From positions 3,623,501 through 3,687,500 of the forward strand of contig NZ_CP039253.1 in NCBI RefSeq assembly GCF_004795915.1: a stretch of DNA of 64,000 nt, written 5' to 3'. The stretch's first letter is position 1. The number at the start of each line of letters is the position of its first letter. Both the position numbers and the translations under genes were made by a program. Below, piece after piece: positions 1-7,547 of the stretch. The notes beneath the pieces were generated by a model, which saw only the letters and a list, made by a program, of their open reading frames with translations, was not told where the DNA came from and made no database searches. Origin of the DNA: Rhodococcus sp. PAMC28707. GTDB lineage: Bacteria > Actinomycetota > Actinomycetes > Mycobacteriales > Mycobacteriaceae.

Positions 1-1315
1 CATCGGCGTGAACAAGGTCGTCGAGAATCGCCAGACCAGATTTTGGTATGTGGAGGTCGATGACCTCCTTGGCAGCTTTCAGATTCAGCAGCCTGTTTCG
101 GGTGCTGAGGTCCAGCAGAGATCGTTTCCATTTCTGCACGCGGGCCGGGGAGTTATCGGTGGGGTCGAACACTGCGTCGTGCTCGGCGGCAGCTCGAACC
201 AGATCGGATGGAAGCTCGATGCCGTCCGCCTCGGTGTCGGAGTCGTCATTCACGGTCTCGATCACGACGTCGTCCTGGGTCAGGAGCGGCCGGATACCGT
301 CTTTGCGCGCCGTCGTCACCGCGGTGACGCCCAACAGTGTCTCCGGGGAGGCGAAGTGTCGTCGAGCCGTGGCGACGGCACTGGCGAAAGTCCCGGTACG
401 TGCTGGGTCGTAGAACTGAGCCTCGACGGGGACGACGGTGTTGGACTCGACCAGGTTGACCATGGTGTTCGTGTCGGTCACCGTGGCGCTCGCGAGATTC
501 GTCTCCTCACGCATGAAGCCTGCGAACGCATGACCCTGTTTGAGCCAGAGCACAGGACGCAGCCCAGCAGCTTCGAGGCACGCGGCGTAGGTGACTGCCA
601 AGTCGATGCAGGTCCCGAGCCTCTCCTCCAACACCTGCGCTGTGGTTCGAATCTTCTGGCCGGAGCGCTCGAACGACGCCGGCGGGTTGATGTATCGAAT
701 GCCTTTGGATCGGAGGGCTTCATAGATCGCGCCTGCGATGTAGGCGGCGCGCTCCGGTCCGGACTGGTATCCACCCAGCGACGAGTTGCCAGTCTGCTTC
801 TCCAGGAGCGTGCTGGCGATGGCGAGGACCGACGAGACGGCCCGAGTGTTGGGCTGCACGAACGCAGACAGGGACGAATAATAGACCGGCGCGTTGAACC
901 ACTCATTGTGCGCCAGAACCCTGATAGGCACCTTGAGTTGTATCGGTCGACTCCACACATGCTTGACGCTCACGTAAATGGTTGCCGGATAACTCTCGTT
1001 GAGTTCTTGCAGGTGATCGACCTCAGGCACGATCTCGGCGAAGTCGTCCCACTGGAGAGCAGAGCCCGGAGCGAGTGCACCGTCGTGCACGTCGTCGAAC
1101 TCGGGAGAGATGGGATGTCCACGGCCGAACAACTGGACCGATACATGGGTGTCGACCGCGTCTTGGCTCGACGCATTACGAATGGAAAGAGCCGTGATCA
1201 CAGGAATCCCGTTGTGGACCAGCGCGAGGTTCACCGCGGGGTGGGCGAACAACTCGACGACGAGGCCACCCTCCTCTGTTCGGTGAGTCGCGTCGGTCGG
1301 TTCGGGCTTGGTCAT
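1..1315 (-). CDS. DUF4011-type helicase, N-terminal part (runs off left edge)
   Basis: Reading the minus strand from ATG 1315 gives 438 codons with no stop to the window edge. The start has GGAG six bases upstream. A transglutaminase-like segment is visible: Cys236 in GTCIDLA, His262 in KQGHAF and Asp303 in QFYD form a plausible Cys-His-Asp triad. Near residues 396-412 is KWKRSLLDLSTRNRLLNL, the hallmark of the DUF4011 domain that precedes the motor in large superfamily 1 helicases. These proteins usually exceed 1,500 residues, so the motor and any C-terminal nuclease should lie outside the window. The HNH gene lies upstream on the same strand, 182 bases away. Family assignment rests on the DUF4011 motif. 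A role in defence or DNA repair is inferred. Confidence 0.85.
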   Translation of the reverse strand, partial: MTKPEPTDATHRTEEGGLVVELFAHPAVNLALVHNGIPVITALSIRNASSQDAVDTHVSVQLFGRGHPISPEFDDVHDGALAPGSALQWDDFAEIVPEVDHLQELNESYPATIYVSVKHVWSRPIQLKVPIRVLAHNEWFNAPVYYSSLSAFVQPNTRAVSSVLAIASTLLEKQTGNSSLGGYQSGPERAAYIAGAIYEALRSKGIRYINPPASFERSGQKIRTTAQVLEERLGTCIDLAVTYAACLEAAGLRPVLWLKQGHAFAGFMREETNLASATVTDTNTMVNLVESNTVVPVEAQFYDPARTGTFASAVATARRHFASPETLLGVTAVTTARKDGIRPLLTQDDVVIETVNDDSDTEADGIELPSDLVRAAAEHDAVFDPTDNSPARVQKWKRSLLDLSTRNRLLNLKAAKEVIDLHIPKSGLAILDDLVHAD

Positions 1316-1476
1316 CGGGTCTCCGTACTACTCGTTCGTTGCAGCTCCACCGGTGGGCATAAGAAAGACGTTGCACTCACCGTAAGAGATCGTCGCTAGT
1401 TGCGGGAACGTTCCATGGAATGCCGGCCATGGCCGCGAATCGATATTGTCGAAGGAGTGCGGCGGACGACCTCAGA

Positions 1477-1494
1477 ATCAACTTTTGAGTTGAT
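1477..1494 (-). terminator. Small hairpin after the HNH gene
   Basis: ATCAACT pairs with AGTTGAT around a four-base loop, three bases beyond the HNH stop codon. There is no strong T-tract, so this would be at best a weak terminator or an mRNA 3' end structure between the HNH gene and the helicase. Confidence 0.3.
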
Positions 1495-1497
1495 CGA

Positions 1498-2613
1498 CTA
1501 CTCGCATTCCGCGATGTCCGATAGTTCGATGCGGTATCCCTGCAGCCAAGAAAAGTCGACTTGTAGAGCTGTGATCTTGTTTCGGCCCAACCAGATTGGA
1601 GAGCCGTCTGGTTGAGAGGCATAGAGTCCCCGTGCCGATGCGACCACTCGATCGAATTGCGCGGGCCAGTCGATGGTTGCCGCCAATTCGGTGATGGGGT
1701 CGCGGCCGCGGTCGAGGGCTCGAAGGACGTGTGATCGTGCGGGCAACAGCTGAGATTTGCTGGTGTTGCAGGATGGGCAAGCCAACACCAAGTTCGCGAG
1801 ACCGTCGATCGCGACCCTCGACCATGGAAGAACATGGTCGACATGGGCTTCGGATCCCACACGCGTCGAACAGTAGAAGCACGACGGACCGAAGGCCTCG
1901 ATCAACGCGGCTTTGGGACGGATGAGCGCGATTCTGCTATTGCCGAACAGGTGGCCTTCGAGATCCGGCACGTTCTCTTCGAGGAAGCTATTCTTTCGCC
2001 TGACGTCATCGACCCACGCCAGCATCAACGCAGGCTTGAGAAGTGAGGACAATCGCGCCAGAGCGAAACACACTCCGGGGTACAGCGCGATCCGGTTTCC
2101 GTGGGCCAGGACCGTGGTCATGCCCATTTTGGCGCTCATCCATCTGTCGTCGTACAGAAATGACTCGCCCGCGTATCCGCCCGGAATCCGCTGCAGGCGA
2201 TACAACGGCTGCGTTGCGAGAACGAGCTTAACCCTCTTGATCATCTCGCGGAACAGACCAGGGTTCCTCCGAGCAGCGAGGTCCAGTGGAGCTTCTCGGC
2301 CGGCGGTTGCCGTAGCTCGAGCAAACTCGCGGACAGCGTCGGGAATCGTCGCTCTGGCCTGCGTGGACTGGCGGAGGTAGTGACCGTCGAAGTCACGTAC
2401 CTGCCGCCAGTAGAGACCGACAACGCGCTCGGCCAGGTCGTCGAGATCGACGTCCACGGCGGAACTACGGTCATCGGGAACGTTCTCGACTGAGAATTCG
2501 AGTAGAGCGACCAACACAGCCAGTTTGTAGGTAGCGACGCGTGCACCGGTGTCGAGGACGCTGACCAGGTGCTGGCCCAGCGTCAGCGGATCAGCGGGCG
2601 ATGGAATCGGCAT
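1498..2613 (-). CDS. HNH endonuclease family protein
   Basis: This 371-residue protein ends in an HNH nuclease domain. CxxC lies at Cys245/Cys248, AHVDHVLPWS supplies Asp259-His260, and ACPSCNTSKS supplies Cys279, Cys282 and Asn283, so both the zinc-binding and beta-beta-alpha-metal residues are present. The first 240 residues are mostly helical and resemble an uncharacterised N-terminal module found in stand-alone HNH proteins of defence islands. I cannot name a substrate. It starts 18 bases from the divergent MazG-like gene and lies upstream of the DUF4011 helicase on the same strand. A nuclease plus helicase operon would be typical of anti-mobile-element systems, but that is inference. Confidence 0.85.
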   Translation of the reverse strand: MPIPSPADPLTLGQHLVSVLDTGARVATYKLAVLVALLEFSVENVPDDRSSAVDVDLDDLAERVVGLYWRQVRDFDGHYLRQSTQARATIPDAVREFARATATAGREAPLDLAARRNPGLFREMIKRVKLVLATQPLYRLQRIPGGYAGESFLYDDRWMSAKMGMTTVLAHGNRIALYPGVCFALARLSSLLKPALMLAWVDDVRRKNSFLEENVPDLEGHLFGNSRIALIRPKAALIEAFGPSCFYCSTRVGSEAHVDHVLPWSRVAIDGLANLVLACPSCNTSKSQLLPARSHVLRALDRGRDPITELAATIDWPAQFDRVVASARGLYASQPDGSPIWLGRNKITALQVDFSWLQGYRIELSDIAECE

Positions 2614-2631
2614 ACCTGCACACTACTGAGC

Positions 2632-2931
2632 ATGGGAAAACTCGTCCGTGATCTGATTCCGTCGATCATCGAAGCCTCGGGTCGCGTCCCGAAGTATCGA
2701 ACCCTCAATCCCAGAGACTACGGAAACGCGTTGATCGACAAACTGTTTGAAGAAGCAGACGAGTTCCGTGAGGCAATGCTGGAGAACAGGCGTGAGGAGC
2801 TGGCCGACATCCTCGAAGTAGTCCGAGCATTGGCCGCGCATTTGGGCTTGACCGACGCGGCTCTGGACGACTTGGCTGTGGGTAAACGTGCGAAACGCGG
2901 TGGCTTCGAGAAGAGGATCTGGCTAGAGTAG
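2632..2931 (+). CDS. MazG-like nucleotide pyrophosphohydrolase
   Basis: A 99-residue all-alpha NTP pyrophosphohydrolase of the short family that begins MxKLVRDxIP. The metal-binding MazG signature is visible as LFEEADEF followed by EELADILEVV, the EExxE...ExxD pattern. Such enzymes hydrolyse nucleoside triphosphates to monophosphate and pyrophosphate; the substrate here is unknown. I chose ATG 2632 because the family signature KLVRDLIP begins immediately after it. A longer frame upstream would run antisense through the start of the HNH gene. Only 18 bases separate it from the divergent HNH gene, so the promoters must overlap coding sequence. Confidence 0.85.
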   Translation: MGKLVRDLIPSIIEASGRVPKYRTLNPRDYGNALIDKLFEEADEFREAMLENRREELADILEVVRALAAHLGLTDAALDDLAVGKRAKRGGFEKRIWLE

Positions 2932-2938
2932 TCGGTGT

Positions 2939-3208
2939 TCACAGCGCTGCGTCGGAGGTCTCTGGGTTGAAGTGCTTGGTGATGAGGTCCAGTGCCGCCT
3001 GTTGATTCGATCCGTCTGACAGTTGTGACTCGTCCAGAATCGACACGAGCGCTCGGGGTTGATCCTCGACTGTGTCGTGTAGAGCTGTCGCGGGGTCGGT
3101 ACGCCATTCGGGCGTGAGGTCCGACAACGGACGATCGACCTCGATTGCAATCATGAATCCGGGATCTCCAGCGGGTATGTCGTTGGGCCCGAGCCGTGTT
3201 TGTTCCAT
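2939..3208 (-). CDS. Small acidic hypothetical protein
   Basis: An 89-residue acidic protein with no recognisable domain. Its composition (many D, E, P, few R) is that of a real protein rather than an antisense frame, and it contains the phrase DPGFMIAIEVDRPLSDLTPEWR. It is convergent with the MazG-like gene, with seven bases between the stops, and lies downstream of the DUF726 hydrolase on the same strand. The 297-base gap between them carries a strong hairpin, so it is probably transcribed separately. Function unknown. Confidence 0.55.
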   Translation of the reverse strand: MEQTRLGPNDIPAGDPGFMIAIEVDRPLSDLTPEWRTDPATALHDTVEDQPRALVSILDESQLSDGSNQQAALDLITKHFNPETSDAAL

Positions 3209-3331
3209 AGTTCTCCTCGTCAGTTGTGCGAAAGGGTTGCCGAGAAAGCCGGCGAGAGCGGAGTCCGGACTATCGGACTGCCTGCAACTTCATGTGTACA
3301 CGAGGGCGCCGACAGGTTTGTCGAAGATGAC

Positions 3332-3367
3332 TGTGGTGTGTCCCCGGTGAATCGGGGACACACCACA
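3332..3367. terminator. Perfect 14-bp hairpin
   Basis: TGTGGTGTGTCCCC at 3332-3345 is the exact reverse complement of 3354-3367, around an eight-base loop. It lies between the DUF726 gene and the small hypothetical gene, both on the minus strand. A GC-rich 14-bp stem is the expected form of an actinobacterial intrinsic terminator. There is no long U-tract in either direction, so an operator or RNA-processing role is possible. The remaining bases of 3209-3505 hold no gene I can support. Confidence 0.55.
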
Positions 3368-3505
3368 AATCGACGGGTCAACGGAACGTGGGAGTCCCAT
3401 CCTGACGGTGCGGTAGCTGTGCATTCAGCGACTGTGCACATCTATGCCAACCGCGCGACATGGACCGAAACTCGCTACAGGAGAGCAGTACTCGGTAGCA
3501 AAGCT

Positions 3506-5149
3506 CTAGTGGCTAAGCTGCACGCTTTGAAGATATTTCGAATGCCCAGCGACGCTTTCAGAGACGTCGTGGTCGTGGATGCGGGCGAACTCGGTGCGGA
3601 AGCCTGCAAATCCGACCGCCGTTTGTCCACCTTGGGCGGTCTTATAGGCGTACTTGAGGACACCGTCGTTCGACGAGTGGTAGTTGTGCACGGCGCCGGT
3701 GACTGCATTGCTGAGAAGTCGCCAGTCACCCCTCGACCCGATTGCGGCGCCCAGCAGGTGGACCGTGTCAATCTTCGGCTTGCTCTTCGACCTCGCAAGG
3801 GTCTCGGCCGCCGTGGCTGCAACGCGAGCACCGAGGCTGTGTCCGACAAGCACGTAGCTTTTGGCGTCGGTTCTCGCCAACAGCCCTGCCAGAGCCACGC
3901 CCGTGCGGTCTGCCTTGACTCTCGCAGTATGCCAGGGGTTTTTGGCAATGGCGGCTGCCGCCAGCGCGGGTGCCAACGGTCCAAGCTTCTTCGCGCCCGC
4001 CTTTCCCGCCTTTGCAGCCAGCCCCTTGATTCCGAGCGCTGCTGCCGGTTGTCCACCCAATGCCTTGACCATTGCTGCCAAATCTCCCAGATCATTGCTC
4101 CCCCAGTGAACTCGATAGATCGGTGAACCCGGGTAGCTTTCTGCGACAAGCTTCTTCCAGTCCGAGCGTGTGTCCGTTCCCTCGCTGAAGAGTCCATTCG
4201 CGACGATCACGGCTACCCCGGACCCTGGCTTGATCAGCTCGATGTTGAACGATTTGTCAGCACCGATGTAAGCAGTTGTCACTGAACTGCCCAGTGCACC
4301 ACCGAGAGCCCCACCGACGGCTGCGACGACTGCTGTCCCGCCAGCCATCCCCAACCCACCCGCAGCGATCGAGCCACCACCAAGCAGAGCCAACCCGTAG
4401 CTGCTCGCCGCGGCTCCCGCGTAGCCACCCCCCGCGATGCTCAGACTGCCGATAGCTCCGCCGATCGCGGGGGCAGCAAGAAATGCACCGGTCGCGAGTG
4501 CACCCGCGGAAAGAACAGAGATCGCTGCGACACGTGACCCTAGTGCGAGGTTGCGACGCTCGAAATTGAGGAATTCGTGGTAGTCCTCCAGCGCCCCAAA
4601 GTTCGCCGACGCTTTTTCGAACCCGGGGATCTCATGCTTGTGCTCGGCGCAGTACCGCGGCACCAGTACCGCTGCGAAACCTCGCGTTGCCATGTTGGCG
4701 CACCCCGGACCTGCGCATCCCAGCGTCGGCGATCCGCACGATTCGCACAGGTACGCCGGGATCGAGCCGAATCCTTGCGTCAAGCGTCGATGGTCGCTTC
4801 GGGTGAAGCATGCTGAACACCAAGAATTTTTCGACGCTGTACCTAACTTGTCGACCAGTTCTGCGATGCCAGCCGCCGTCTTGCGATGCGCCGTTGCCTG
4901 CTTGTGATGGCTTTCCCGCTCAGCGCCGTCGGTAAGGGTGCGATACAGGTGATCGTGCTTGGCGAAGGCCCACGCATTGTGGACCAAGGCGGGGTTGGTT
5001 CCCAATGCGTCGTCACCCAGGACGCGAGGCTCGAGATCGCCGAGCGCGCCGTTGCAGCGCATCGTCAACCCTTCCGGGCTGCGAACCTCGCATTCGAATT
5101 CGGCGTTCCCGAGTGAGCGAAATACGACTTCAGCGGACATTCCCACCAT
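3506..5149 (-). CDS. DUF726-type alpha/beta hydrolase with zinc-ribbon and glycine-rich membrane segment
   Basis: 547 residues. The N-terminal half carries paired cysteines (Cys111/114, 135/138, 145/150, 167) suggesting a zinc-binding treble-clef or ribbon. Residues 205-295 are very rich in Gly/Ala and hydrophobic residues, likely two to four membrane-inserting hairpins. The C-terminal third is an alpha/beta hydrolase: nucleophile elbow VLVGHSLGAR with Ser438, a probable acid in SSNDGVL (Asp495), and a histidine near the C-terminus in the stretch HDHDVSESVAGHS. This layout matches the DUF726/TMCO4-like family of lipase-fold proteins. Two starts are possible: ATG 5149, with GGAAGG close by, or ATG 5140. 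The substrate is unknown; a membrane-lipid target is inferred from the hydrophobic segment. Confidence 0.8.
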   Translation of the reverse strand: MVGMSAEVVFRSLGNAEFECEVRSPEGLTMRCNGALGDLEPRVLGDDALGTNPALVHNAWAFAKHDHLYRTLTDGAERESHHKQATAHRKTAAGIAELVDKLGTASKNSWCSACFTRSDHRRLTQGFGSIPAYLCESCGSPTLGCAGPGCANMATRGFAAVLVPRYCAEHKHEIPGFEKASANFGALEDYHEFLNFERRNLALGSRVAAISVLSAGALATGAFLAAPAIGGAIGSLSIAGGGYAGAAASSYGLALLGGGSIAAGGLGMAGGTAVVAAVGGALGGALGSSVTTAYIGADKSFNIELIKPGSGVAVIVANGLFSEGTDTRSDWKKLVAESYPGSPIYRVHWGSNDLGDLAAMVKALGGQPAAALGIKGLAAKAGKAGAKKLGPLAPALAAAAIAKNPWHTARVKADRTGVALAGLLARTDAKSYVLVGHSLGARVAATAAETLARSKSKPKIDTVHLLGAAIGSRGDWRLLSNAVTGAVHNYHSSNDGVLKYAYKTAQGGQTAVGFAGFRTEFARIHDHDVSESVAGHSKYLQSVQLSH

Positions 5150-5311
5150 TTGCCTTCCTAATTCTTCGGCCAGCTTCGACGCAAATCTATCGAGTGTGTT
5201 CGGACCGCTACAGGTTGCCCTCTATTGAGGAACGCCGGCCCCATCTGGTGTTCAAGCCGACGACAAGCGTCGATGGGAAACAGCAGCCGAGAGGGCGACA
5301 CGTTGCTGTGA

Positions 5312-5844
5312 ATGCACCTGCCGGTCAGCCTGATCAGGGAATACGTCGGACGTGGAACTGGCACACTCGACCCCATAAACAAGCTGACGATCCCGCCACG
5401 GTCCTACTTGCCGCCACTTCCGTTGCTGAAGCCTCGTAGCAAGCTGCACATTTGTTACGGAACTCCGTACCAAGAAGCGCTGAGAGACATGTACTCCAGC
5501 TATGGCCGCGGAGATTATTGGTCGGTCCGCGACACGATGCGTGCCGGCGACTTCGTGCTGTCGTTGGTGGCGACCAGTCCGTGAATGATCATCGGTTTGG
5601 ACGAGGTCGAAGTCGATTTCGATCCGAATACCAGTTCGTACATGCAGTGCGACGGCGCCGTGGCCGTCGTGTTCGAGAACGAATACTTGATAACGCGGTC
5701 GCCACACGGTGTGGGTGGCAGTCCATCCCTGAGAGCGGATACATAGCCGGCCGCAATGCACGCGAGTTACTGTCGGCGGTAGATACGGAGTATCAATCCA
5801 GCCGGCCTTGGTTCACGCCGAACCGGTGGCGGGAAATCCAGTAG
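5312..5844 (+). pseudogene. Decayed hypothetical gene with in-frame TGA and probable frameshift
   Basis: From 5312 the frame reads protein-like sequence (RDMYSSYGRGDYWSVRDTMR, RAGDFVLSLV) up to TGA 5582-5584. The next codon is ATG in the same frame, and coding character continues (MIIGLDEVEVDFDP, GAVAVVFENEYLITR) to TAG 5744-5746. A further protein-like stretch ending SSRPWFTPNRWREIQ follows in another frame, to a stop at 5842-5844. The simplest reading is one gene broken by a CGA-to-TGA change and a frameshift near 5700. Alternatively two very short tandem genes exist. No family recognised. Confidence 0.45.
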
Positions 5845-5920
5845 GAGAGCCATCAGCCAGCAGGGGAGCATGGCAAACGTCGACGAGCTCGCGTGATTGG
5901 TACACCATGGACCGGTGACC

Positions 5921-6508
5921 ATGGAGGTACAGACCACATGGAACAGGCACCGATACACCTGGACGCTGCAGCCTGACGGTTGGTGGAATCTGACGCACCG
6001 CACCAGTGCACCGACCGTCAAGCGCCGGCTGCGAGCGCGCGAGTTCGACGAGAATCATTGCGAACTGGTCACGTACGACTTACCCCGCGAACGTCCCGGC
6101 GCTGCGTTCGCGCGTCGGTCGGCCCGGCCACGATCTCGAGATAAAACAACGACCGTCGTCCACGGAGTGTTCCCCTTCATAAATGTGCCGCTGACCCGCC
6201 GCGATATCCGAGAGCCCGTCCGGCGCAGTACGCAGAAGCTGGGATTCTCCGACGCCAGCCTTCGCAAGGGCGATGCGGATCAGACCTTTCACATCGACGG
6301 CAACAGAGTGACCGGACGGGGAACAGTCTGTTCGAGACCCGTCGACGTCGACACAATGCACGCTATCTACCGGGACGTCTATCTACTCGATCGGATGAAG
6401 AACAAGGTCAGACTCCACACCTCGCACGGCGGGTACAGCACCGAGGCTCGACAGTTCGCGCGTGAGAGCGATATTCGGCTCTACACACTCACCTCCAGGG
6501 GTGAGTAG
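5921..6508 (+). CDS. Mrr-like restriction endonuclease fold protein, catalytic residues not evident
   Basis: About 195 residues from ATG 5921; an in-frame TTG at 5897 would add eight. The C-terminus reads SRPVDVDTMHAIYRDVYLL then HTSHGGYSTEARQFARESDI. This mirrors the second half of Mrr-type nuclease domains, where a P-V-x-V helix is followed by T-x-G-x-[FY]-x-x-x-A-x-x-[FW]-A. The preceding region should carry the D...[E/Q]xK metal site, but reads FHIDGNRVTGRGTVCS, with no clear Q-x-K. It may be a DNA-binding or inactive relative, or my alignment may be off. The stop overlaps the start of the next small gene. Confidence 0.55.
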   Translation: MEVQTTWNRHRYTWTLQPDGWWNLTHRTSAPTVKRRLRAREFDENHCELVTYDLPRERPGAAFARRSARPRSRDKTTTVVHGVFPFINVPLTRRDIREPVRRSTQKLGFSDASLRKGDADQTFHIDGNRVTGRGTVCSRPVDVDTMHAIYRDVYLLDRMKNKVRLHTSHGGYSTEARQFARESDIRLYTLTSRGE

Positions 6509-6734
6509 CGGCGCCTCGGCTGTGGCCCCGTTGATTGCGGGCCGCACGTTTGACCGTGTAGCCGTCTATGCGGTCGGGGTGTTGCTCGCGCTCGTTGCGT
6601 TGGGGTGGGCTCTCACGCACCTGGAGACTGTCGGAAGGCTGTTTCTCGTGGCCATCGCGGTGGCGGTAGCCATTCCGGTGCTGTGGATTCTGGGGTTGAT
6701 TCTTGACGTCACCGGACCCCGGACCCGGAAGTAG
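6501..6734 (+). CDS. Small two-helix membrane protein
   Basis: A 77-residue protein from GTG 6501, overlapping the stop of the Mrr-like gene by eight bases. It has two clear hydrophobic segments, VAVYAVGVLLALVALGWAL and LFLVAIAVAVAIPVLWILGL, and a basic tail TGPRTRK. An upstream ATG at 6462 would add a non-hydrophobic leader lying inside the neighbour. It is convergent with the response regulator gene, with 121 bases between. Function unknown; small membrane partners of nuclease-like genes are common in conflict loci, but nothing here proves a link. Confidence 0.6.
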   Translation: MSSGASAVAPLIAGRTFDRVAVYAVGVLLALVALGWALTHLETVGRLFLVAIAVAVAIPVLWILGLILDVTGPRTRK

Positions 6735-6855
6735 CAGTGTGGTTCTCTGACGAAAGAAAGGCACAAACGGCCCCTTTCGCCGCACGTCGTTCGTTCGAAG
6801 CAAGATGTGTGTAAAGCGAACTCGATTGCTCCTCAGCGGTTCTGGCCCGGGTCGC

Positions 6856-7509
6856 TTACGTGACCATTCCTGCCCTAAAGGCAGCCAGCGCCGCCTCGAC
6901 TCGATTGCGCACGCCGAGTTTCACGAAGATCCCGGAGATGTGGGTCTTCACCGTCGTCTCGCTGAGGTAGAGCTCGGAGGAGATGTCCGCATTGGTCGAA
7001 CCAGTAGCCAAGATGCGCAGTACATCTCGCTCCCGCGGGCTCAGCACGTCCATCGACATTGAATTCGGGGCCGTCGGCAACACCGACGTTGCGACGATTT
7101 TCCGCAGCGAATCTTCACTGAACAACGTGTTGCCGGATGCCACTGCCCGAACCGACTGATGAAACGTTTCGGGTGCCTCGCTTTTGCTCAGAAAGCTGTG
7201 TGCCCCGGCCTCGATGGCGCGTATCACCAGATCGTCCACATCCATTGCCGTCATTGCAATGACTTTCGGGGGATGGGCCAGCGTCATCAATTCGCGGGTG
7301 GAGTCCAGCCCGCCGACCCGTCGCATCTGAAGATCCATCAGCACCACGTGCGGCCGGAACGCCGTCACTGCAGCGGGAACCTGGTCGCCGTCCTCCACGT
7401 CGGCCACCACCGAAATGTCCGGGGTCTTCGCGAAGATGTCCGTCACTCCACGACGAACGAAGGGGTCGTCGTCGACGATCAGAACTGTAATCACGGCTGG
7501 CGCTGTCAT
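6856..7509 (-). CDS. NarL/FixJ-family response regulator
   Basis: 217 residues. The receiver domain spans roughly 8-125, with acidic pocket DDD at 13-15, phospho-acceptor Asp59 in VLMDLQM, and a lysine in FLSKSEAP. The LuxR-type helix-turn-helix lies at about 153-210, with LSPRERDVLRILATGSTN, ISSELYLSETTVKTHI and KLGVRNRVEAA. It binds DNA when phosphorylated. It lies 38 bases downstream of its cognate kinase on the same strand. Targets are not evident; the divergent DUF4352 gene beyond the kinase is a candidate. Confidence 0.95.
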   Translation of the reverse strand: MTAPAVITVLIVDDDPFVRRGVTDIFAKTPDISVVADVEDGDQVPAAVTAFRPHVVLMDLQMRRVGGLDSTRELMTLAHPPKVIAMTAMDVDDLVIRAIEAGAHSFLSKSEAPETFHQSVRAVASGNTLFSEDSLRKIVATSVLPTAPNSMSMDVLSPRERDVLRILATGSTNADISSELYLSETTVKTHISGIFVKLGVRNRVEAALAAFRAGMVT

Positions 7510-7547
7510 GGTGCGCTGAGCTTAGAACGCGTCTCCGACATCGTCCG

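Noticed and set aside
8..1399. 463-codon open frame on the plus strand
   Set aside because: It is antisense to the DUF4011 helicase, whose minus-strand translation has clear motifs; the plus frame is Arg/His/Val-rich without domain features.
3200..4126. 308-codon plus-strand frame
   Set aside because: Overlaps the DUF726 hydrolase on the other strand and has Arg/Cys/Ser-rich shadow composition.
5252..5761. 170-codon minus-strand frame
   Set aside because: His/Gln/Arg-rich antisense of the decayed plus-strand gene.
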